64,000 bases of DNA, from NCBI RefSeq assembly GCF_002257585.1, contig NZ_CP022743.1:3596001-3660000 (forward strand), read 5' to 3'. Below the pieces are notes generated by a model. That model worked only from the letters and a program-made list of their open reading frames with translations, did no database searches and was not told the DNA's origin. This document shows, in pieces, positions 52,796 through 62,105 of this stretch. The DNA comes from Mucilaginibacter xinganensis (GTDB lineage Bacteria; Bacteroidota; Bacteroidia; Sphingobacteriales; Sphingobacteriaceae). Numbering within the stretch: the stretch's first letter is position 1; each line of letters begins with the position of its first letter. A program made the translations under genes and the position numbers.

Positions 52796-54681
52796 GTAAC
52801 AAACCCGCCAATTCCTTAGCTAATGTTCATAGTTCCGTAAATCCCGAAGGCAAAACCGGCTGGAAAAGGGTGCTTGCATTTTTGGGACCGGCATACCTGG
52901 TAAGTGTTGGTTACATGGACCCGGGAAACTGGGCTACGGACATTGCAGGCGGCAGTGCATTTGGCTACCGGCTGATATGGGTTTTGTTCGCATCAAACCT
53001 CATCGCGCTGCTCTTGCAATCGTTAAGTGCACGCCTCGGCATTGTTAGAGGATTGGACCTTGCACAAGCTTCAAAAAACGCGTATCCCCGTTTTGTAAAT
53101 TTCTGCCTTTACCTGTTAGCTCAAATAGCAATTATTGCCTGTGACCTTGCCGAGATCATCGGCATGGCTATTGGCTTACAACTTTTGTTTCACCTGCCGC
53201 TTATATGGGGAGTGTCACTTACCATTACAGACACGGTATTGATGCTGTTTTTAATGAACAAAGGGATGCGTAAGCTCGAAGCGTTCATTATGTCGATGAT
53301 ATTTATAATCGGTGTGTCTTTTTTAATAGAGATGTTTATAGTAGGGCCGGATCTTGCCGGGGTTGCAAAAGGATTTATCCCGGGCAACCTGAGTGGCAGC
53401 GCTTTATATATAGCCATCGGCATTATAGGCGCAACGGTAATGCCACATAACTTATACCTGCATTCATCACTGGTACAAACCCGGCAGATCACAAGGACTG
53501 ATGAAGGCATAAGATCATCCATTAAATTCAACCTTTTTGACACGGTAATTGCCTTAAATCTCGCATTTATTGTAAATGCTGCCATTTTAATATTGGCAGC
53601 AGCGGCATTTTATAAAAACGGGTACTTTAAGGTTGCCGAAATTCAGGATGCCTATAAACTACTGGAACACATTTTCGGAGCCATAGCTCCTACCCTGTTC
53701 GCTATCGCATTAATAGCCTCTGGCCAAAGCTCAACTATAACCGGCACACTTGCCGGGCAGATAATTATGGAAGGGCATATTAACCTGCGTATTGAGCCCT
53801 GGCTGCGCCGCCTTTTAACCCGGGTATTGGCCATAGTTCCTGCGGTTTTTACCATTATCTACTTTGGTGAAAGCGGACTGGGCAGCCTCATTATATTAAG
53901 CCAAGTAGTATTGAGCCTGCAATTGGGTTTTGCGGTGATTCCGCTAATTCACTTTACCTCAAACAAAAAACGGATGGGTAAATTTGCCATTAGTTTAAAA
54001 GTTAAGGTACTGGCCTGGGCAAGTGCTGTTTTAATTGTAGGCTTAAATGCAAAATTGGTTTACCAGCAAATTGGCGACTGGATAACGCAGTATCCATCTT
54101 CCGCACCATGGATCTATATTCTTGTAACGCCCCTGGTGGTTGGAATTGGTGTATTGTTGTTGTATGTATTTTTAAGGCCCATTTTATTTAAACATAATGA
54201 TGAACCGGCAAGGGTACCGCACGGGCTGGCATCTACTATCGAAAACGTAGAGCCTATTACCTACCATAACATTGCCGTAACCATTGATTTTTCAACAAAC
54301 GATACCGATTGCATCAGGAACGCTATAATGCAGGGCGGCAAACGGGCACATTACACGCTGATCCATATAGTTGAAACCGCAGGCGCAAGGTATTATGGCA
54401 CCGAGGTGATGGACCATGAAACGCAAAGCGATGTGGACAACCTCGATATTTACGTTAATGCATTAATAAAACTTGGGTATAAAGCAAAAGCGCAAATAGG
54501 TTACGGCAGCGCAGCAAGCTCAATAGCCAAAATCGTAAACGGCGACGATATCGATTTCATAGTAATGGGCTCGCATGGGCACCGCGCTTTAAAGGACCTG
54601 ATATTTGGCACAACAGTTAATACGGTACGACACCTTGTAAATGTACCTGTTCTGGTTGTTAAGCCGGGAATAATTTCATAA
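52792..54681 (+). CDS. Nramp divalent-metal transporter with C-terminal UspA domain
   Basis: The 629-residue protein has eleven or so helices with the metal-site motifs YMDPGNWATDIAGG (TM1 DPGN) and TVMPHNLYLHSSLVQTR (TM6 MPH). It matches MntH-type Mn/Fe importers. After helix 11, a linker leads to a complete UspA-like domain (about 485-625): NIAVTIDFSTNDTDCIRNAI, VMGSHGHRALKDLIFGTTVN, VPVLVV. Regulation by the preceding DtxR-type gene and coupling by ATGA overlap are consistent with metal uptake. The UspA domain probably senses or binds nucleotide in the cytosol. Confidence 0.93.
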   Translation: MSNKPANSLANVHSSVNPEGKTGWKRVLAFLGPAYLVSVGYMDPGNWATDIAGGSAFGYRLIWVLFASNLIALLLQSLSARLGIVRGLDLAQASKNAYPRFVNFCLYLLAQIAIIACDLAEIIGMAIGLQLLFHLPLIWGVSLTITDTVLMLFLMNKGMRKLEAFIMSMIFIIGVSFLIEMFIVGPDLAGVAKGFIPGNLSGSALYIAIGIIGATVMPHNLYLHSSLVQTRQITRTDEGIRSSIKFNLFDTVIALNLAFIVNAAILILAAAAFYKNGYFKVAEIQDAYKLLEHIFGAIAPTLFAIALIASGQSSTITGTLAGQIIMEGHINLRIEPWLRRLLTRVLAIVPAVFTIIYFGESGLGSLIILSQVVLSLQLGFAVIPLIHFTSNKKRMGKFAISLKVKVLAWASAVLIVGLNAKLVYQQIGDWITQYPSSAPWIYILVTPLVVGIGVLLLYVFLRPILFKHNDEPARVPHGLASTIENVEPITYHNIAVTIDFSTNDTDCIRNAIMQGGKRAHYTLIHIVETAGARYYGTEVMDHETQSDVDNLDIYVNALIKLGYKAKAQIGYGSAASSIAKIVNGDDIDFIVMGSHGHRALKDLIFGTTVNTVRHLVNVPVLVVKPGIIS

Positions 54682-54772
54682 GCTGTTAAGTTCTGATTGC
54701 CCAAAAGCTTGCTAAATTTTGGCGAGGCCGGCCTTTCTTACTCCGCCAAAAATAATTTGCATATTTGCACTG

Positions 54773-55222
54773 ATGAACCAGGATATTTATATAAAGAACA
54801 AAAAGGCCTATTTTGAGTACCATATACTTGATAAATACATTGCAGGTATAAAATTACTGGGCACCGAAATCAAATCTATCCGGGATGGTAAAGCCAATAT
54901 TAATGATGCCTTTTGCACATTTATAAATGACCAGTTATATGTCAGAAACTTGCATATAGCCGAATATAGCTTTGGATCGTTCTACAACCACGAAGCCAAA
55001 CGCGACCGTGTATTACTGCTCACCAAAAAAGAATTGAAAAAGCTGCAAACCCGCGGCGAAGAAAAAGGATTAACCATTGTGCCACTTGCATTATTTATCA
55101 GTGAACGTGGTTTTGCCAAATTAGAAATAGGCCTTGCCCAGGGTAAAAAAACCTTTGATAAACGCGAAACTTTGAAAGAACGCGACACAAAGGTGGAGAT
55201 GGATAGAGCGATGAAACGCTAA
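54773..55222 (+). CDS. smpB: SsrA-binding protein
   Basis: The 149-residue protein contains NKKAYFEYHILDKYIAGIKL, GTEIKSIRDGKANINDAFC, RDRVLLLTKKELKKLQ and the basic tail GKKTFDKRETLKERDTKVEM. These are the SmpB signature. It delivers tmRNA to stalled ribosomes. The ATG at 54773 is preferred to 54719 since the extra residues are not family-like. tmRNA itself is not seen nearby. Confidence 0.95.
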   Translation: MNQDIYIKNKKAYFEYHILDKYIAGIKLLGTEIKSIRDGKANINDAFCTFINDQLYVRNLHIAEYSFGSFYNHEAKRDRVLLLTKKELKKLQTRGEEKGLTIVPLALFISERGFAKLEIGLAQGKKTFDKRETLKERDTKVEMDRAMKR

Positions 55223-55247
55223 GAATCATTTTGTCCCTTGACAGCGC

Positions 55248-55297
55248 AATAAAACAAAACCACGATTTAGGATCCTAAATCGTGGTTTTGTTTTATT
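55248..55297. terminator. 50-bp perfect palindrome serving converging smpB and efflux genes
   Basis: AATAAAACAAAACCACGATT-TAGGA and its exact inverse complement meet at GGATCC with no spacer (centre 55272/55273). Each 25-base arm is intact. The AT-rich flanks supply T-runs on both strands. As RNA it would fold into a hairpin with a few unpaired central bases. Confidence 0.92.
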
Positions 55298-55317
55298 AAA
55301 GAATTTAAAAAAGGTAG

Positions 55318-56451
55318 TTATTCAGATTTATTCTTCATCATCATTAACAATGAATAAGCGCCTTTTGTGACAAACCCCGCATTCATCAAATCCCCTTTAT
55401 CTGCCTGCAAAATTTGAGTATATCCATTTTCACTTTCCCCGGCGGTAACTTCGGTCATCTCGAACTGACGATTACCCATTACTTTAAAAACGAACTGCTT
55501 GCCTTCATATTGCACCAATGCATCCGAAGGTAAAACATTGGCCTTTTGATTTTTCACTCTTATCTCCGCATTCATATAAGTTCCGGGTACAAGTGTTTTA
55601 TCAAACAGTTCAAAATGGCAATGTACGTCTGCGTTCCTATCGGCCGATAAGTCCTTAGCTATTAATAAAATTGTACAGGGATATTTTTTACCGGGCTGAT
55701 TATTGGTGAAGGCTGTTACTTTTTGTCCAATAAATAGTTTGTCCAGGTCTTTCTCATATACCTTTAATGCAAGATGTATATCTGTTGGGTTAACCAATTC
55801 AAAAAGCACTTCAGTAGGCGATACATACTTACCAATATTTACATTCACCTTAGAAACATAACCGCTGATAGGTGAATAAATATTAACGCTTCTATTGATA
55901 TGTGTATCATTAATGCTTTTAATATTTATCCCGGCCAGCTTTAATTTCTCAGAAAGTGAAGTTACCAATACCTGCTGGCTCCTGTAGTCAGCCTCGGCCT
56001 GTTGGTAAATTTTATCGCTGCTGGCTTTGCTTTGATTAAGATCCCTCTGCCGTTTATATTCATTTTCCAGAAAGATAATTTTGGCTTTCGCGGTGAGATA
56101 ATCCTGCTGTAATTGGATGTATTGCTGGTCTTCCATAACGGCTATTACATCGCCCTTAATCACGTGCATACCCGGTAACAATGCGGTTGATTTTAAATAG
56201 CCACCGAGAGGAACACTGATAGACACCATGTTTTGTGGCGGCACATCAATTTTACCGTTAAGCTTCAATATAGTAGATACTTCCTTTTGCTCCATTTTGC
56301 CGGTTTGGAGTGCAGCATTTTTAAACTGCTCATTAGTTAACGTAACCAAATTTGGATTAACCGGCTGCGCAGTTTCGTCCCCGGCCTTTTTTTTACCGCC
56401 ACATGCTGATAACAAGCAAACTATGGCGATTACAGATATGATAGATTTCAT
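55318..56451 (-). CDS. RND efflux periplasmic adaptor (CusB/CzcB-like lipoprotein)
   Basis: The 377-residue protein has a lipobox (LLSAC, Cys about 16) and the membrane-fusion-protein order: hairpin (QLQQDYLTAKAKIIFLENEY), lipoyl (VSISVPLGGYLKSTALLPGM, NIYSPISGYVSKVNVNIGKY) and beta-barrel. It would link the inner-membrane pump to the outer membrane. The ATG at 56451 follows the pump stop by 4 bases. It is the last gene of the efflux operon. Confidence 0.92.
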   Translation of the reverse strand: MKSIISVIAIVCLLSACGGKKKAGDETAQPVNPNLVTLTNEQFKNAALQTGKMEQKEVSTILKLNGKIDVPPQNMVSISVPLGGYLKSTALLPGMHVIKGDVIAVMEDQQYIQLQQDYLTAKAKIIFLENEYKRQRDLNQSKASSDKIYQQAEADYRSQQVLVTSLSEKLKLAGINIKSINDTHINRSVNIYSPISGYVSKVNVNIGKYVSPTEVLFELVNPTDIHLALKVYEKDLDKLFIGQKVTAFTNNQPGKKYPCTILLIAKDLSADRNADVHCHFELFDKTLVPGTYMNAEIRVKNQKANVLPSDALVQYEGKQFVFKVMGNRQFEMTEVTAGESENGYTQILQADKGDLMNAGFVTKGAYSLLMMMKNKSE

Positions 56452-56455
56452 AATT

Positions 56456-59400
56456 TTATTTATTAGCGAAATAATTAAGTTGTATAATAGCGTCATTAAG
56501 GCTTTTTACAGCATCCACATAGTCGTTTTTAACGGTTGTGGCCTGGTTAATCAACTGCACCCATTCCAGGTAATTGATTGTGCCTGCGGCCAGTTGCATG
56601 TTTACGGTGCTGGTAATAAGGTTAGCATTTTTTAGCGCTTTACTTTCATAATACCGTACTGATTCAAGGTACCTGTGATACCGGAATAAAGCCGAACTAT
56701 ACTCCGTGGTTATATTTTGAAGCCCTATAACGAAGCTGGCTTCGGCTATTTGTTTATTTAGCTTTGCACTGTTTACTTTCGCCTGCTGCGCCTTTGAAAA
56801 TATAGGGATTCCGATACCTGCCTGTACAGCGCTAAAACGATAAGCGCCATTGTATAATTTATTATCGGCACCCATGCCTTTCATACTAACGTTGTTGTAC
56901 CCAACAGAAAGATCAGGCAAAAGCTTGCTTTTTTCCACCTGCAAGGCAGCAGCTGCTATTTGCTGTTGCTGCCCGATAGACAACATGACAGGATGCTCTT
57001 TCAATACCCCGGTGTCAGGCAAAACAAGCAATTCCATCTTGAATGCCTTTGCGTCTGGAACAAAAGGGGTGCTGGTATTTAACAACAACTGAAACTGCAA
57101 TTGTAACACGGCTGAATCTTGTTTAGTTTGGTTTAACTGCATGTAGATTTGCCCGAGCATTGTTTCGGCACTTGTTTTTTCCAGTATGTTACTTTCGCCT
57201 TTTGCTAACCGTAATTCTGCCCTTTTAAAAAATTCAGTATAAATACTATCGGCATATTTCAATAACTGCTTTTTTTGATTGATGTACAAAAAGGAATAAA
57301 ATACCTGCGAAACCTGTTTCTTTAAATCGGCCTCCTTAACAGCAGCAGTAAGTACGCTGTTTTTCCATTCCTGCCGCAGCAGTTCCTTTTGTTTGGTATA
57401 AACCGATGGAAAGCTGAAGGACTGCGAAATGCCAAACCTGGTGTCGGTATAAACACTATTGATCTGCCCGGCTTCCGCAAATAACACAGCCTGGGGAATA
57501 TTGGCCCCTGTTTTTATCAGAATTTGCTGATACCGTACTTTTAACTGCTCATTTTTCACCTGCAGATTATTTTTTAAAGCGGTGTCAATTGCGGCACTAA
57601 GTTTAATAGTTTGCTGTGCAGATGCAGTGCCGGAAGCTGCAAGTACCATAAGTATGGTTGCAACGGCGGCTGTTTTACCGGTTTTATTTTTCCTCTTTTT
57701 CAAACCGCCTTCAAATAACATATATAAAACAGGCAAAACAAAAAGGGTTAAAAAAGTAGCTATCAGCAATCCACCAATTACTACCGTAGCCAATGGCCTT
57801 TGTACCTCAGCACCGGCACCATTGCTAATGGCCATCGGGAAAAAACCAAGTGATGCAACAAAAGCCGTCATTAACACCGGCCTCAACCGCACCTTGGTAC
57901 CCATTAGTACAATCCTTTTCAAATCGGTCAACCCTTCTTTTTTTAACTGGTTAAACTCTGCAATTAATACAATGCCATTTAGTACGGCTACACCAAACAA
58001 CGCTATAAACCCTACCCCTGCACTGATGCTGAAAGGCATGCCCCGCAGAGCGAGGAACAGGATGCCGCCAATGGCAGATAACGGAATTGCCGAATAGATC
58101 AGCAAGCCCTGCTTAATAGAGTTAAAGGCGAAATAAAGCAGCAGGAAGATCAGCAGTAAAGAAACAGGCACCGCAATCATTAACCGTTGTTTAGCCGCGT
58201 TAAGATTTTCAAAGGCTCCGCCGTAGGTCACATAGTAGCCGGTCGGGAATTTCAGTTGCTTATCAACCTTGGCCTGCAGTTCGTTTACAATACTTTGCAC
58301 ATCCCTGCCTCTAACGTTAAAACCAACCACAATTCTTCGTTTGGCATCTTCACGCTGAATTTGATTAGGCCCGTCTTTAATCTGAACATCAGCCAGCTGG
58401 TAAAGCGGAATTTGTGTTCCCTGCGATGTGGGTATTAACAAGTTCTGAATATCCTTTAAATCCTTTTTTTGTTCACCGCTGATGCGTACAACAACGTCAA
58501 AGCGTTTTTCACCTTCAAATAACGTTCCGGTGCTTTGGCCGGCCAAAGCAGTGTTCACCACTTTGTTGATGTCAGAAATATTCAGGTTATACTGAGCAAT
58601 GGCGTTTCGGTTATAGCTTATAATTACCTGCGGCATACCGCCAACGGCCTCCACATACAGGTTTTTAGCACCCTGCACCGTATTTATAATATTACCCAAC
58701 CGGGCAGCATATCGGGCCAGGGTATCCATGTCCTCTCCAAATATTTTTAACACCACGTCTTGCCTTGCCCCGGTCATCAGTTCGTTAAAACGCATTTGCA
58801 CCGGGAACTGGAAGCCAGCAGTTACACCTGGTAAGGACTGTAAAGCTTTACCCATTTTTTCGGACAGTTCATTAAATGATTTGGCTGATGTCCATTCTTT
58901 CTTGGGTTTCAAAATCACCATCATGTCGCTGGCATCCATCGGCATAGGGTCAGTCGGCACTTCCCCGCTGCCAATCTTGGTAACTACTTTTTCTACTTCC
59001 GGAAATTGTGTTTTTAAAATATGTGCTGCTTTTTGTGTGTTAACTATAGTAGTATTTAAACTACTGCCTGTTAATACCCGGGTATCTACAGCAAAATCGC
59101 CTTCCTCAAGCGCCGGTATAAACTCACCGCCCAGCGTGGTTAAAACATAAGCCGCAATAATAAACAGCCCGATCACTCCGGCTAATACTGATTTTGGAAA
59201 ATTGACCACCCGGGTTAACGCGCTTTGATATCCTTTTTCAACCCAGGCCATTAACCTGTCTGATAAATTTGGCTTGTGCTTTATTGTCTTGCTCAAAAAC
59301 ACCGAACTCATCATAGGGATGTAAGTAAGAGAAAGTATAAAAGCCCCCAGCAACGCAAAGGCCACTGTTTGCGCCATGGGTTTAAACATTTTACCTTCAA

Positions 59401-60814
59401 TCCCCTGTAAAGTAAAAATGGGCAGGTACACCACCAGGATAATGATTTGCCCGAAAACAGCGCTGTTCATCATTTTACTCGCAGAGCCGTTTACTTCTGC
59501 GTCCATGGTTGTCTGGTCAATTTTGTTGGTACCTGCAAAATGTTTGCTATGACTTAAGCGGTGCATAACGGCTTCAACAATAATTACCGCCCCGTCAACA
59601 ATAAGCCCAAAATCCAGTGCGCCAAGGCTCATCAGGTTTCCGCTGACGCCAAATAAATTCATCATTATAATGGCAAACAGCATAGCCAGTGGAATAACAG
59701 AAGCCACCAAAAAACCGGCCCTAAAATTCCCCAGGAACAGCACCAAAACAAAAACAACAATCAGCGCGCCTTCAAAAAGGTTTCTCGCTACAGTGCCAAT
59801 TGCGTTGTTGACCATTTTGGTGCGGTCAAGAAATGGTTCAATCACCACACCTTCAGGCAGCGTTTTTTGAATTTGCGCAATACGCTCTTTTACATTTTTA
59901 ATAACCTGGCTGCTATTTGCGCCCTTTAGCATCATTACTACAGCACCGGCCACTTCGCCCTGGTCGTTATAACACATAGCTCCATACCGGGTGGCGTAAC
60001 CAATTTTAACATCGGCAACATCCCTTATAAACAGCGGGCCCCCACCAGTTGTAGTTTTAATAGCCGTATTGTTAATATCGTCGGTACTGCCGAAAAGCCC
60101 CTGCGTACGTATATAAAGCACTGTCGGTCCCTTTTCGATATAAGCACCACCAGTATTCTGGTTGTTATTTTCCAACGCCTTAAAAACATCGGTTATCGTA
60201 ATATTGTGGGCAAGCAGTTTATTCGGGTCAACTTCAATTGAATATTGTTTTAACTTACCGCCAAAACTGCTTACTTCGGCAATTCCTTTTACGCCTAGTA
60301 ACTGGCGTCGAACTATCCAATCCTGAATTGTCCGCAGGTCTGTTTCATTGTATTTACTTTCAAAGCCCGGCCTCGGGCGCACAACATATTGGTAAATTTC
60401 GCCAAGCCCAGTACTAACCGGGCCCAATTCTGGCGAGCCTATTCCGGCAGGAATTTGCGACTGTACCTTTTGCAACCGTTCGGCAACCTGTTGCCTGGCC
60501 CAGTATATATCGGTAGCATCGTCAAAAACAATGGTTACCAGCGAAAGCCCGAATCTTGAAAAACTCCGGATCTCTTTCATTCCGGAAATATTAGTATTGG
60601 CCTGTTCAATGGGGTATGTAACAAGCCGTTCAATGTCGGTAGCTCCAAATGAGGGTGCTATCGTTATAACCTGTACCTGATTATTGGTAATATCAGGTAC
60701 GGCATCAATAGGCAGCCGGGTAACCTGGTAGCTGCCATAACCAATAAGGGCAAATATAAATAGCCCGATGATGAGCTTGTTCCGAACGGAAAAAGCTATT
60801 ATCCTGTTAAGCAT
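56456..60814 (-). CDS. CusA/CzcA heavy-metal RND pump fused to TolC-type outer membrane factor
   Basis: The 1452-residue protein has an RND part (about 1-1045; PIDAVPDITNNQVQVITIAP, the HME motif DFGLIVDGAVIIVEAVMHRL, VPVSLLLIFLLLYFAFNSIK). A signal-peptide-like segment (AAVATILMVLAASGTASAQQ, about 1050-1068) and a TolC/CusC-like outer membrane domain (QQTIKLSAAIDTALKNNLQV, SYNV-like repeats) follow. The join spans both membranes; cleavage after ASA could free the outer factor. It exports monovalent or divalent metals with the adaptor that follows. Confidence 0.93.
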   Translation of the reverse strand: MLNRIIAFSVRNKLIIGLFIFALIGYGSYQVTRLPIDAVPDITNNQVQVITIAPSFGATDIERLVTYPIEQANTNISGMKEIRSFSRFGLSLVTIVFDDATDIYWARQQVAERLQKVQSQIPAGIGSPELGPVSTGLGEIYQYVVRPRPGFESKYNETDLRTIQDWIVRRQLLGVKGIAEVSSFGGKLKQYSIEVDPNKLLAHNITITDVFKALENNNQNTGGAYIEKGPTVLYIRTQGLFGSTDDINNTAIKTTTGGGPLFIRDVADVKIGYATRYGAMCYNDQGEVAGAVVMMLKGANSSQVIKNVKERIAQIQKTLPEGVVIEPFLDRTKMVNNAIGTVARNLFEGALIVVFVLVLFLGNFRAGFLVASVIPLAMLFAIIMMNLFGVSGNLMSLGALDFGLIVDGAVIIVEAVMHRLSHSKHFAGTNKIDQTTMDAEVNGSASKMMNSAVFGQIIILVVYLPIFTLQGIEGKMFKPMAQTVAFALLGAFILSLTYIPMMSSVFLSKTIKHKPNLSDRLMAWVEKGYQSALTRVVNFPKSVLAGVIGLFIIAAYVLTTLGGEFIPALEEGDFAVDTRVLTGSSLNTTIVNTQKAAHILKTQFPEVEKVVTKIGSGEVPTDPMPMDASDMMVILKPKKEWTSAKSFNELSEKMGKALQSLPGVTAGFQFPVQMRFNELMTGARQDVVLKIFGEDMDTLARYAARLGNIINTVQGAKNLYVEAVGGMPQVIISYNRNAIAQYNLNISDINKVVNTALAGQSTGTLFEGEKRFDVVVRISGEQKKDLKDIQNLLIPTSQGTQIPLYQLADVQIKDGPNQIQREDAKRRIVVGFNVRGRDVQSIVNELQAKVDKQLKFPTGYYVTYGGAFENLNAAKQRLMIAVPVSLLLIFLLLYFAFNSIKQGLLIYSAIPLSAIGGILFLALRGMPFSISAGVGFIALFGVAVLNGIVLIAEFNQLKKEGLTDLKRIVLMGTKVRLRPVLMTAFVASLGFFPMAISNGAGAEVQRPLATVVIGGLLIATFLTLFVLPVLYMLFEGGLKKRKNKTGKTAAVATILMVLAASGTASAQQTIKLSAAIDTALKNNLQVKNEQLKVRYQQILIKTGANIPQAVLFAEAGQINSVYTDTRFGISQSFSFPSVYTKQKELLRQEWKNSVLTAAVKEADLKKQVSQVFYSFLYINQKKQLLKYADSIYTEFFKRAELRLAKGESNILEKTSAETMLGQIYMQLNQTKQDSAVLQLQFQLLLNTSTPFVPDAKAFKMELLVLPDTGVLKEHPVMLSIGQQQQIAAAALQVEKSKLLPDLSVGYNNVSMKGMGADNKLYNGAYRFSAVQAGIGIPIFSKAQQAKVNSAKLNKQIAEASFVIGLQNITTEYSSALFRYHRYLESVRYYESKALKNANLITSTVNMQLAAGTINYLEWVQLINQATTVKNDYVDAVKSLNDAIIQLNYFANK

Positions 60815-60916
60815 AATAATAAAATTAAATTAGTGATTTAACTGCTGCGGAATAAAGCGCAACACACCCGGCAATACAGTTTGTACAACCGGTGATTAAT
60901 TAAAATTTTGAATTAA

Positions 60917-61303
60917 TTAACAGGATTTTGGCGGCTGCCAGATATTGGAGATGTAAGCAGACGGAATGAAGTCTTCCCGATGGGTGTTTGTTGTACTTAC
61001 CGGGATATCTATTACCTTGCTGATAAAAACTTGTGTAACTACATTAATAAAAGTGGGCGAAAGCGAGGCCGAGCAATTATCGGCGCTTTTGAACGGAAGT
61101 TCCATATCCTTCCTGTAATCTTTGTCTTTAGGGCTGCCATGCATATAATGCATGTTTAAAAACTTAAGAAAAGAGATGTGTTTATTTTCCTTTTGATGCT
61201 CTGCATAATGTTTAAAAACAGCAGGCAGTTTAAGCAACTGATGGGCCTCAGTTGCAGAAAGCATGTAAAGGGTTAAAAATAATATGGCAACAAGCTTTTT
61301 CAA
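60917..61303 (-). CDS. Small exported His-rich protein of the metal efflux operon, TTG start
   Basis: The 128-residue protein has a signal peptide (KKLVAILFLTLYMLSATEAH) and a conserved pattern in Bacteroidota metal operons: HQLLKLPAVFKHYAEHQKEN, SFLKFLNMHYMHGSPKDKDY, MELPFKSADNC. The His content suggests metal binding. There is no ATG; TTG at 61303-61301 is the start. A TATATTTG box (61311-61318) abuts it. It lies about 100 bases before the pump gene. Confidence 0.8.
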   Translation of the reverse strand: MKKLVAILFLTLYMLSATEAHQLLKLPAVFKHYAEHQKENKHISFLKFLNMHYMHGSPKDKDYRKDMELPFKSADNCSASLSPTFINVVTQVFISKVIDIPVSTTNTHREDFIPSAYISNIWQPPKSC

Positions 61304-61310
61304 TTAGTGG

Positions 61311-61318
61311 CAAATATA
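61311..61318 (-). promoter_or_regulatory. -7 box (TATATTTG) before the metal efflux operon
   Basis: An exact TAnnTTTG match on the minus strand, 7 bases from the TTG start of the first gene of the operon. Confidence 0.5.
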
Positions 61319-61355
61319 AACTTAAATATCATAACAAGCAGAATCGAATTGGTTA

Positions 61356-61910
61356 TCATTTTAATCTGCTTAGCTTAACAGCAAGATAAATACGGAACGC
61401 GCCGCCGACAATGAAAGCCAACCCTGTCCAGATAATAATATTAACAATCCCCCATACCGGATTTAACAAAATCATAATACCCAGCAGGATTATCACCAGG
61501 CCGGTTAGCAGCAACCAGCCCCAGCCCGGCAAACCAAACGCTTTTATTTCAAACGCACTACGGGCCGCCATAAAACCGCGGATCAGAATCCAAAATCCGA
61601 CAAGTAAAGGAAACAAAACCATTGTAATTACGGGAAAAGCGATCAAATATCCCCCTATTAACAAATCCACTATTCCGCCAAGTATTGCCCACCCCCAGCC
61701 AATCATTGCTGTATTTGAAAGAGAAAATATAATTTCAAATATCCCCGCTGCTAAAATACCTATGGCAAATACCAGGCTCAATGACAGATAAGCATGTAGC
61801 GGCGATGCGATGGTTCCTATCCCTAAGGCAATAAGGGCAATGCCTGCAAGCAGCATCAGCCACCAGTTATTTACAACTCCGTTTGCATTCTTGAAAGCCG
61901 GACTATTCAT
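61356..61910 (-). CDS. HdeD/DUF308-family membrane protein
   Basis: The 184-residue protein has six membrane helices with repeated patterns (WWLMLLAGIALIALGIGTIA, WGWAILGGIVDLLIGGYLIA, GLVIILLGIMILLNPVWGIV). The repeat of G-LLIGGYL-like units fits HdeD acid-resistance relatives. Its function outside Enterobacteriaceae is unknown. Confidence 0.88.
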   Translation of the reverse strand: MNSPAFKNANGVVNNWWLMLLAGIALIALGIGTIASPLHAYLSLSLVFAIGILAAGIFEIIFSLSNTAMIGWGWAILGGIVDLLIGGYLIAFPVITMVLFPLLVGFWILIRGFMAARSAFEIKAFGLPGWGWLLLTGLVIILLGIMILLNPVWGIVNIIIWTGLAFIVGGAFRIYLAVKLSRLK

Positions 61911-62105
61911 GACTATTTTATTTAAATCAAATTTGCCTACGGTAGTTTTCTACAGTAATAACAAAACTGACACCATTACAAATATCCCCGATAAAGCAAT
62001 GGTACTAAATGACACGGGTCACCGCGAATTATGACCCTTATCATAAAACAATAAGGAACGATTAGAAAACACAACAACTAATTGAATTAAAAAAACAGCT
62101 TTATG

